Source: Chloroflexia bacterium (GTDB lineage: Bacteria > Chloroflexota > Chloroflexia > QHBQ01 > JADMIH01). From it: a stretch of 7,547 nt of DNA. The stretch covers positions 1-7,547 of the forward strand of contig JAICKM010000330.1 of assembly GCA_025927935.1 (NCBI GenBank), read 5' to 3'. Below, one piece after another: positions 1 to 5,998 of this stretch. The notes beneath the pieces are model-generated. The model had not been told where the DNA came from and searched no databases. It saw nothing but the letters and a program-made list of their open reading frames with translations. Numbering within the stretch: position 1 is the stretch's first letter; every line of letters begins with the position of its first letter. The translations under genes and the position numbers were made by a program.

Positions 1-1134
1 AGCCACGGCGGCAAGCGGCAAGGCAGTCAGAATGGCGCCCAGCGGCAGCAAGAAGCCGATATAGCGCGTGTGGATCTCGAACTGGTAGTCGCGGTTGAAC
101 AGGGGCAGGATCAGCACGCCGCAGGCGATGGGCGCCAGGAGCAGCCAGTATCTGCGCCGCACGGCCAGGACCACGCCGGCCAGCAGCAGCGCGCCGTAGA
201 CGATCACTTGCGGATCGGCCAGATAGCGGGCGATGCTGCCATAATTGATCGTATCGGCGCTGTTGGCACGCACCCACTCGACGAGCAGGGCCAGCAGATT
301 ATCGGGATAGCCCGCGCCCAGCGCCACCGTTGCAGAGCCGGGGGCCGCGCCCGCCAGCGCATAGCCCTTGTGTTCCACGACGTGATACCACGAGGCCAGC
401 GGGTTGAGGATATTGAAGATAATCATGTTGGCATAGGCCAGCAGGAACATCCCATGGAAGCCCCAGAAGGCGGGGCGGCGCAGCCGCAAGCGCAATGCCG
501 GACCCGGCCACCATAGCCAGACACCTATCCCCAGCAGGAAGACGACGACGGAAGAATGGGTCTGCAACGCCAGCCCGGCACACAGCCCGGCCAGCAGCAA
601 GGCCCGTGTGCCGGGCAGCCCGTCCGGCCTCCGCCGGGTGCGGCCTGTCGCCAGGGCCAGCAGCGTGGCGGTCGTCCAGAACGGCGTCATGCAATTCGAC
701 CAGGCCACGTGCCCGATCAGGATATGCATGGAGTTGGTTGCCAGGAAGCTTCCGGCCAGCAGGGCGGGCAGCCGCGCCCCGGTGAGCATGCGGGCCAGCG
801 CATAGGTCAAGGCGGCCGTGGCCGCCCCAAACATCGTCACCAGCAAGCGCGGGGTGTAGGGATCGGGGCCGGCGCCGGCGAACAGCAGCGCCACCAGGTA
901 GTTGAAAAACGCGCCGATGTCCAACGCCTCGTTGGTCAGCGGATAGCTCAGGCCGCGATAGATATGCAGCCCGCGTACCACCTCGGCCAGTTCATCGCGG
1001 AAGGCCGGGAGCGTCAGCAGTTCGGGCAGGCGCACGGCCAGGGCCGCGAGCGCCAATGCGGCACACAGCCCTGTGTCGATCCGGCTCCAGCGGGCCTCAC
1101 CAGCGCCGCGCTTCGCCTCCTGTATTCCTTGCAT
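1..1134 (-). CDS. GT-C superfamily (GT39/PMT-like) membrane glycosyltransferase, 3'-truncated by window edge
   Basis: An open frame of 378 codons runs without a stop from the ATG at 1134 to the left edge, so the C-terminus is missing. The protein is polytopic: hydrophobic segments lie near residues 21-38, 75-88, 96-116, 122-142, 152-163, 178-206, 226-244, 310-325 and 328-346, and another starts near 358. In the first external loop after TM1 is an Asp-Glu pair (D47-E48, context FRDELAEVVRG), where GT-C enzymes of the ArnT/PMT type carry their catalytic acid. A late RY motif (R357-Y358, context THTR-like HTRYIGFLLPL) also resembles this family. Such enzymes move a sugar from a polyprenyl-phosphate donor to a lipid or protein acceptor on the outer face of the membrane; the acceptor here is unknown. 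The start is supported by a close AAGGA (1138-1142) and an in-frame TGA upstream at 1204-1206. A GTG at 1152 is possible but has no ribosome binding site. Family is fairly sure; substrate is not. Confidence 0.75.
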   Translation of the reverse strand, partial: MQGIQEAKRGAGEARWSRIDTGLCAALALAALAVRLPELLTLPAFRDELAEVVRGLHIYRGLSYPLTNEALDIGAFFNYLVALLFAGAGPDPYTPRLLVTMFGAATAALTYALARMLTGARLPALLAGSFLATNSMHILIGHVAWSNCMTPFWTTATLLALATGRTRRRPDGLPGTRALLLAGLCAGLALQTHSSVVVFLLGIGVWLWWPGPALRLRLRRPAFWGFHGMFLLAYANMIIFNILNPLASWYHVVEHKGYALAGAAPGSATVALGAGYPDNLLALLVEWVRANSADTINYGSIARYLADPQVIVYGALLLAGVVLAVRRRYWLLLAPIACGVLILPLFNRDYQFEIHTRYIGFLLPLGAILTALPLAAVA

Positions 1135-1197
1135 AAATCCTTGCGCGCCCACTTGGCAACACGCATACCCCTTTCCATGGGTGTCATTGAACCCGAT

Positions 1198-1206
1198 ATT
1201 ATATCA
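1198..1206 (-). promoter_or_regulatory. Extended -10 promoter for the glycosyltransferase gene
   Basis: On the minus strand the sequence reads TGATATAAT, a perfect extended -10 (TGn plus TATAAT, with the hexamer at 1198-1203). Transcription would begin near 1190, giving a leader of roughly 55 nt before the ATG at 1134. No convincing -35 hexamer lies 16-18 bp upstream, which is tolerated by extended -10 promoters. The -10 sits in an 11-bp perfect odd palindrome, GATAT-T-ATATC (1195-1205), next to CACA-C-TGTG (1205-1213), which could be an operator. This AT-rich patch stands out in otherwise GC-rich DNA. Functional assignment is inference. Confidence 0.5.
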
Positions 1207-1289
1207 CACTGTGGCCGGTTTTGATGGAAAGTCGCAGCATCCGCCGTAAAAAGCGGCGACCAGGCCGGTGCTGGCCTGCCCACGCCAAA

Positions 1290-1320
1290 GGGCCGGGCGC
1301 GTATCCCACGCGCCCGGCCC
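1290..1320 (-). terminator. Hairpin terminator at the end of the tad operon
   Basis: A perfect 12-bp inverted repeat (gggccgggcgcg at 1290-1301 and its complement at 1309-1320) encloses a 7-nt loop. It begins 19 nt beyond the TAA stop of the VWA-TadC gene, the expected place for an operon terminator. Read on the minus strand the stem is followed by TTTGG, so the U-tract is short and the efficiency uncertain. Two smaller hairpins follow in the same direction: caggcc/ggcctg (1261-1278) and cgccg/cggcg (1242-1258). The rest of the 205-bp gap between genes (1135-1339) holds the promoter and leader of the next gene. Confidence 0.65.
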
Positions 1321-1339
1321 TCATGAAGCGATGCGCTCT

Positions 1340-3346
1340 TTAGTGGCTGCCCAGGTTCTTGAAGGTGCCGAGGATCTGCGGCATGGCCGGACCGAGGATG
1401 ACGATCAGGATGCAGGGGAAGATGAAGAGGCCCATCGGCACCAGCATCTTGACCGGAGCGATGCGCGCTTCCTCCTCGGCGCGCTGGCGCCGGCGGATGC
1501 GCATCTGCTCGGCCTGGGTACGCAGCAGACCGCGGATACTGGCGCCCGTCTGCTCGCTCTGCATCATGGCGACCACGAAGGAGTTCAGTTCGGGGAGCTG
1601 CGTGCGCACGGTCAGGTCGCGCCAGGCGTCGCGCCGCGGTTTGCCGATCTGGAAATCGATCAACAGCAGGGCAAACTCGTCGGTGACGGTGTTTTGCCAG
1701 CGGCGCACCAGTTCGTTCAAGGCCGCGTCGAAGCCCATGCCGGCCTCAACCATGATCGCCAGGAAATCGAGCGCGGCGGGCAGCGAGCGCAGCAACAGTT
1801 TCTTGCGCTGGGTGGCACGGCGAACCAGGAAGAAATAGGGCAAGTACAAGCCGGCAAACAGGCCCAGCAGCGCGGCCAGCAGCCAGGTGCCGGGCGTCCG
1901 CGGCGTATTCACCACCGCCCAGAGCAAGAGCAGCAGCATAAGCCCCAGCCCGGCGCCGACTTGCATACCCAGGAAGCCCATCCGGGTGATGCGGTAGGGC
2001 GGTCCCACCTGGTACAGTAACTTCTGTACTTGATCGAGATAGCTGGTTGGGGTGAGCGCATTCAGTCGGCGGCCCACCTGGTCAAACATGGGGTAGATCA
2101 CGCGGGCCTGGAAGCTGGGGGTCGGCGCCACAATCGGCGCGCCGGTCTCGTCTTGCTCGGCGACATAGCGGTCCAGACGATTCTGCACCGTGGTGGGCGC
2201 GCGTAACAGCAGCACGCCGCCGAAGACCAGCAACACCGCCATGCCGGCGAGGGCCGCGGCGATCAAGCCGACCGTGCCGCGCGAACTCAAGTCGAGGGCG
2301 CCGGGTCCCCCACCAGCCCCCGGCCCGATTACGCCCCCGGCGGATGCCGGCAGGCCCGGCGGGAGAGGCACCTGGGGAATCGGCACAGCAGTCGCCGTGG
2401 GAATCGCCTCCGCCGGCAGCACCGCGGCCAGCGGGGGGCGGTAGCGCGTTTCCTGAACCAGCACCTCGCCGGCGGGCGTGGTATAGCGCATGGTCACCCC
2501 GATCGTCTCATACGCCTTGGCGATGCGGGTGTTCGATTTGTAGGTTAAGAGGAATTGGCCGGCCAGTTCGCGGGCCAGTTCCTGATAGATGCCCTTCAGA
2601 TCATCGGGGCCGGCGGCCTTGGAGTAGCGGCCACCGGTCGGATCGCTCATCGCCGCCATGACCCGGTCGCTGGTGTCGCCGCCCACGCCGATAGTGTAGA
2701 CCGTCGCGCCCGCGGTCCGCGCGGCAGCGACCGCGAACCCCAACTGATGGACGCTGCCGGTATCCTGCCCGTCGGTGAGCAGCACGATGGCCCGGCGATT
2801 ACCCTGCTGCGAGGTGTTGACGAGTTGCGCCGCCGCGTAGAGCGCATCGTACAGGAGCGTGTTGCCCGTCGCCACCTGGCTGTTCAAGCCGTCGGTGATC
2901 TTCTGCTTATCGGTCGTGAAGGGGATGGCCGGTTGGACCCTGGTGTTGAAGGGCAGCAGGGCCACCTCGTCACCTGCGCCCAGGCCGTCCATAAAGGCGG
3001 CGCCCGCCGCCTGCGCGGCGCCCAGCTTCGGTCCCTGCATACTGCCGCTGGTATCGAGCACCAGCACCACCGACAGCGGGATGCCGATGTCGTGGGCCAG
3101 GGCCACGCCCGTCACCTGCTGGGCGACGCCGTTCTCTTCGATGACAAACTGGTCGGGCCGGATGTCACCCAGCGGCGTGTTATTCAGGCTGCGCAGATTA
3201 AAATTGACGCTGACTGCCGGCCAGTCGTAGCCGCGGAGCTGGTTCAGCTTCATGCTGCGGCTCGGTGTCTGGGCCGCCGCCGCCAGCGGTAGTAGCACTA
3301 TCGCCAGCAGGATCGCCGCCAGCACGCCCGTGCAAAGTTTAAGCAT
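1340..3346 (-). CDS. tadC: VWA domain-TadC fusion: Tad pilus inner-membrane platform protein with an exoplasmic VWA domain
   Basis: From the ATG at 3346 this is 668 residues, about twice the usual TadC length. Order of parts: signal peptide (hydrophobic 6-25, likely cut AAA|A25-Q26); a short beta-rich region (43-88) like those preceding VWA domains in exported proteins; a VWA domain (about 89-273) with an intact MIDAS metal site (D98-x-S100-x-S102, T163 in GNTLLYDAL, D192 in LLTDGQD); a Pro/Gly/Ala-rich linker (303-352); a membrane helix (357-381); a cytoplasmic stretch; two helices (457-480, 486-508); a T2SSF platform domain (from about 521, LPAALDFLAIMVEAG); and a last helix (632-656). TadC works with TadB as the platform that TadA drives during pilus assembly. 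The VWA part would face outside and could bind metal-dependent ligands or pilus subunits (inference). It is the last gene of the operon, 74 bp after tadB. An ATG at 3397 extends it by 17 residues and one at 3361 by 5, but 3346 gives the cleanest signal peptide. No frame break separates the two halves. Confidence 0.88.
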   Translation of the reverse strand: MLKLCTGVLAAILLAIVLLPLAAAAQTPSRSMKLNQLRGYDWPAVSVNFNLRSLNNTPLGDIRPDQFVIEENGVAQQVTGVALAHDIGIPLSVVLVLDTSGSMQGPKLGAAQAAGAAFMDGLGAGDEVALLPFNTRVQPAIPFTTDKQKITDGLNSQVATGNTLLYDALYAAAQLVNTSQQGNRRAIVLLTDGQDTGSVHQLGFAVAAARTAGATVYTIGVGGDTSDRVMAAMSDPTGGRYSKAAGPDDLKGIYQELARELAGQFLLTYKSNTRIAKAYETIGVTMRYTTPAGEVLVQETRYRPPLAAVLPAEAIPTATAVPIPQVPLPPGLPASAGGVIGPGAGGGPGALDLSSRGTVGLIAAALAGMAVLLVFGGVLLLRAPTTVQNRLDRYVAEQDETGAPIVAPTPSFQARVIYPMFDQVGRRLNALTPTSYLDQVQKLLYQVGPPYRITRMGFLGMQVGAGLGLMLLLLLWAVVNTPRTPGTWLLAALLGLFAGLYLPYFFLVRRATQRKKLLLRSLPAALDFLAIMVEAGMGFDAALNELVRRWQNTVTDEFALLLIDFQIGKPRRDAWRDLTVRTQLPELNSFVVAMMQSEQTGASIRGLLRTQAEQMRIRRRQRAEEEARIAPVKMLVPMGLFIFPCILIVILGPAMPQILGTFKNLGSH

Positions 3347-3349
3347 CGG

Positions 3350-3377
3350 CACTCTTACCATAGCACTCTTACCATAG
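3350..3377. repeat. 14-bp perfect tandem duplication spanning the tadC translation start region
   Basis: The unit cactcttaccatag occurs twice head to tail (3350-3363 and 3364-3377). On the minus strand each copy reads CTATGGTAAGAGTG, so it carries both an ATG and a weak Shine-Dalgarno-like GGTAAGAG. The left copy places GGTAAGAG 5 nt before the ATG at 3346; the right copy places it before the in-frame ATG at 3361. The duplication therefore creates alternative starts for the VWA-TadC gene. Confidence 0.85.
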
Positions 3378-3399
3378 CCTGAGCATAGCCTGAGCATAG
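3378..3399. repeat. 11-bp perfect tandem duplication directly upstream of the 14-bp repeat
   Basis: The unit cctgagcatag occurs twice (3378-3388 and 3389-3399) and abuts the 14-bp tandem pair. The two kinds of unit share the end catag, so CTATG appears four times on the minus strand between 3359 and 3399. Together they fill most of the 74-bp gap between tadB and the preferred tadC start. The rest of that gap (3400-3420) shows no recognisable promoter. Confidence 0.85.
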
Positions 3400-3420
3400 C
3401 ATACTGTACCGTTCGCTAAG

Positions 3421-4395
3421 CTAGACGTCAATGGACGCAATGCGGTTCATGATGAAAAAGCCTATGACCAGCAGGACCAGCCCCGTGATGGGCAAGACCA
3501 GGATTAGACCGGGCTGGAAGAGCCGGGCGATATAGGTCGGGCTAATGAGAAAGAGAATGCCGATGATGCCGAGGGGCAGCAAGGCCAGCAGCAGGGCCGA
3601 GGCGCGCTGGGTTGCGCTCAGCACCTCGATTTCGCGTAAGATGCGGTGGCGCTCGCGCACCGTCGTGGCGATCAGATCGAGAATCTGGCCGAGGTTGCCG
3701 CCCGTTTGCTGCTGAATGCCGATGGCGGTGACCAGCATATCGACATCCTCGGTAGGCATACGCTCGGACAGGCCCAGCAAGGCGGTTTCGAGCGGGGATC
3801 CCAGGCTGATGGCGCGCACCACGCGCAGATATTCCGACCGGCTTGGCTCCTCGGCTTCGCGGGCGATGCGCTCCAGGGCCTGCAACAGGCTGCTGCCGGT
3901 GCGGATCGATCCCGCCAGGATATTCAGGATGTCGGGGAGTTGGTTGTCCAGCTTGTTCAAGCGGCGCCGTCCGCTCCAGCGCAGATAGCTGCGCGGTAAC
4001 TGCCAGCCCACGGCAGCGGCCGGCAGCAAGACCAGCCACCAGATCGGCCCGGCCAGCAAGGCCAGGAACAGCCCCAGGCCCACCGCCGCGCTGATGCGCA
4101 GCAGCAAGAATTCGCTCACTGTGAGGTTGAGTCCGCCCCGCTCCAACTCGGTGACAAGCGCCTGGCCCGTGCGCCGTTGTTCCCAACGGGCGTCGAGTTG
4201 CGAGATCAGGTCGTTGCGCCGCCGGGTTGTGCGGGCCACCGTGCTGGGCGCCACCACCACCGGCCCCTCGCCGGCCACGTACTGCCGCACACGGGCGTTC
4301 ACGCGCCCCTGCGGGCTGGTCAGGATGATCACAACGCCGGCCAGGATGCCGAAGATCGCCAGACCCACCAGCAACCCGGCAAGGATGATCAGCAT
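3421..4395 (-). CDS. tadB: TadB, inner-membrane platform protein of the Tad pilus (T2SSF domain)
   Basis: This 324-residue protein has the usual TadB length and layout. There is an N-terminal helix (2-26), a basic cytoplasmic segment (31-95), two helices (about 97-135), a T2SSF domain (roughly 150-280) with the typical LPDILNILAGSIRTGSSLLQAL stretch beginning at 153, and two C-terminal helices (266-286, 294-316). The second half of the domain has IQQQTGGNLGQIL (227-239), the T2SSF signature of Gln-Thr-Gly-Gly. In the Tad system TadB pairs with TadC to couple ATP hydrolysis by TadA to pilin extraction and polymerisation. It begins 30 bp after the tadA stop, with AGAAGGAA (4403-4410) seven bases before the ATG. 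It is the ordinary-length partner of the fused TadC encoded next. Confidence 0.93.
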   Translation of the reverse strand: MLIILAGLLVGLAIFGILAGVVIILTSPQGRVNARVRQYVAGEGPVVVAPSTVARTTRRRNDLISQLDARWEQRRTGQALVTELERGGLNLTVSEFLLLRISAAVGLGLFLALLAGPIWWLVLLPAAAVGWQLPRSYLRWSGRRRLNKLDNQLPDILNILAGSIRTGSSLLQALERIAREAEEPSRSEYLRVVRAISLGSPLETALLGLSERMPTEDVDMLVTAIGIQQQTGGNLGQILDLIATTVRERHRILREIEVLSATQRASALLLALLPLGIIGILFLISPTYIARLFQPGLILVLPITGLVLLVIGFFIMNRIASIDV

Positions 4396-4402
4396 AGCAA
4401 CT

Positions 4403-4410
4403 TTCCTTCT
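4403..4410 (-). promoter_or_regulatory. Ribosome binding site of tadB
   Basis: AGAAGGAA on the minus strand, with a 7-nt spacer to the ATG at 4395, fixes the tadB start. Confidence 0.7.
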
Positions 4411-4425
4411 AGGGGCGGCGCCCGG

Positions 4426-5949
4426 CTAGCGCCCCATACGATGCGACGCAGTGACCAGTTCGGGCGGCGGTTGGAAGAAATCGGGTGCCAGGAAGATGCG
4501 CGACCGCTCGATCTTACGCATGATCTGCGGGCGGATGCCTGTCGGCACCAGTTCGCGCACACGCTGGCCGCCGCGATCTACCCAGTCGAGTTGGAAGATG
4601 TTTTGCAGCAAGATGGTGTCTTGCTCGAAGCCCTGGATCTCGGTGATATACGTCACCTTGCGGGACCCGTCTTCCAGCCGCTCCATGTAGACGATAATGT
4701 CGAAGGCGGCGGCGATCTGTTCGCGGATGGCCCGCAGCGGCAGATCGCCGCTCGCCATCAAGGCCATCGTCTCCACGCGCGACAGCGCGTCGCGCGGGCT
4801 GTTGGAGTGGACGGTGGTCATGCATCCGTCGTGGCCGGTGTTCATCGCCTGGAGCATGTCCAGGGCCTCTTTGTCGCGGCACTCGCCGACGACGATGCGG
4901 TCGGGGCGCATGCGCAGGCAGTTGACGACCAGGTCGCGGATGCTGATTTCGTGCTGGCCTTCGACACTGGCCGGGCGCGACTCCAGCGGGATCACGTGGA
5001 CCTGCTGGAGTTGTAGTTCCGCGGCGTCTTCGATGGTGATGATCCGCTCGTCGGGCGGGATGAACGAGGAGAGCACCTTAAGCAGCGTGGTCTTGCCGCT
5101 GCTGGTGCCGCCGGAGACCACGATATTTAGTCCGGCGCGTACGGCGGCCTCCAGAAAGATCACCGCCGGATCGGTCAGCGTGTCCAGGCTCAGCAGATCG
5201 TCGACGCCAAGCGGCACCCGGCTGAACTTGCGGATGGTCAGCACCGGGCCGATGAGCGAGAGGGGCGGGATGATGGCGTTGACGCGTGAGCCGTCGGGCA
5301 AGCGGGCATCGACCATCGGTGAGGACTCGTCGATGCGCCGGCCCAGCGGGGCCACAATGCGGCTGATGATGCGCATCACATGCTCGTCGTCCTTAAAGGT
5401 GATGTCGGTCAGCGTCAGCTTGCCCTGCCGCTCTACCCAGACCTGCTGCGCGCCGTTGACCATGATCTCGCTGACCATATCGCTGTTGATCAACTGCTGG
5501 ATCGGCCCATAGCCCAGGATCTCGGCGCAGACCTGGTCGAACACTTTCGACCGCTCGATGCGGTTCAGGACCACGTCTTCTTCCGCCATGTAGTGGTTGA
5601 ACAGCCGCTCGATCTGGGCGCGCACGGCCATGGGGTCGTTCAGATCGACCGAGTCGCGCAGTTCGGCGATGATTTTATGATGCAGGCGCTGTTCCAGATC
5701 CACGCGCGACGAGCGGGGCAGGGCAATACCGTTGCTGCCCCGGCTGCCGCTGGCGCGCGTGGCGAGTCCCCCGCTGGTGCCGCCGGTTGCGCCGAAGCCA
5801 CGGAAGGTGGGACCCCCGGTGGACGCGTCCGCCGGCAGCGAGCGTTGGGCGATCCCGTTGTGCGCCAGCGGACCCGACGGCGGCCCGCCGGGCGGCATCT
5901 CGCGGGCCATGGATGGTGGGCTACCGGATTTACGACGGATAATGGGCAT
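4426..5949 (-). CDS. tadA: TadA/CpaF, hexameric secretion ATPase of the Tad pilus
   Basis: This is a GspE/VirB11-superfamily ATPase of 507 residues that would power pilus assembly from the cytoplasmic face of the TadB-TadC platform. Visible motifs (numbered from the ATG at 5949): Walker A SGGTSSGKT (279-287, K286); acidic box ITIED (304-308); Walker B region RIVVGE (351-356) with catalytic E356; and the His box from H373 through H381 (HDGCMTTVH). The stretch after E356 reads CRDKEALDM, where TadA proteins more often have a small residue pair after the Arg; this looks like a tolerated variant. The first about 75 residues are Gly/Ser/Pro/Arg-rich and probably disordered, before the N-terminal domain that begins near residue 82. 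A longer reading from TTG at 5973 adds 8 residues, but a strong AGGGGAGA lies inside that extension and points to the ATG at 5949. It starts 49 bp after the tadZ stop. Confidence 0.95.
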   Translation of the reverse strand: MPIIRRKSGSPPSMAREMPPGGPPSGPLAHNGIAQRSLPADASTGGPTFRGFGATGGTSGGLATRASGSRGSNGIALPRSSRVDLEQRLHHKIIAELRDSVDLNDPMAVRAQIERLFNHYMAEEDVVLNRIERSKVFDQVCAEILGYGPIQQLINSDMVSEIMVNGAQQVWVERQGKLTLTDITFKDDEHVMRIISRIVAPLGRRIDESSPMVDARLPDGSRVNAIIPPLSLIGPVLTIRKFSRVPLGVDDLLSLDTLTDPAVIFLEAAVRAGLNIVVSGGTSSGKTTLLKVLSSFIPPDERIITIEDAAELQLQQVHVIPLESRPASVEGQHEISIRDLVVNCLRMRPDRIVVGECRDKEALDMLQAMNTGHDGCMTTVHSNSPRDALSRVETMALMASGDLPLRAIREQIAAAFDIIVYMERLEDGSRKVTYITEIQGFEQDTILLQNIFQLDWVDRGGQRVRELVPTGIRPQIMRKIERSRIFLAPDFFQPPPELVTASHRMGR

Positions 5950-5956
5950 AACGACA

Positions 5957-5964
5957 TCTCCCCT
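5957..5964 (-). promoter_or_regulatory. Ribosome binding site that decides the tadA start
   Basis: AGGGGAGA on the minus strand lies 7 nt before the ATG at 5949. The upstream TTG at 5973 has no comparable site, so the shorter protein is preferred. Confidence 0.75.
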
Positions 5965-5998
5965 AGGCGACAATGTGATTCGTAACAGGCTCTACAGG

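Noticed and set aside
70..1224. Plus-strand open frames at 70-516 and 556-1224 and minus-strand frame at 299-694
   Set aside because: They are out-of-frame shadows of the continuous minus-strand membrane glycosyltransferase frame, which has coherent helices and family motifs.
1014..1283. Minus-strand 89-codon frame across the intergenic region and the start of the glycosyltransferase gene
   Set aside because: It overlaps the promoter and terminator region, and its Cys/Arg/Pro-rich product is unlike a folded protein. An internal ATG at 1169 with a nearby AAAGGGG is possible as a leader start but has no other support.
2555..3292. Long plus-strand open frame (245 codons) opposite the VWA-TadC gene; similar ones at 1268-2020, 4177-5016, 5380-5985 and 6431-7168
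   Set aside because: Each lies antisense to a well-supported gene, its protein is rich in Gln, His, Arg and Gly with no recognisable domain, and such frames are expected in GC-rich coding DNA.
5950..5973. TTG start at 5973 extending TadA by 8 residues
   Set aside because: The extension contains the strong AGGGGAGA site that is ideally spaced for the ATG at 5949.
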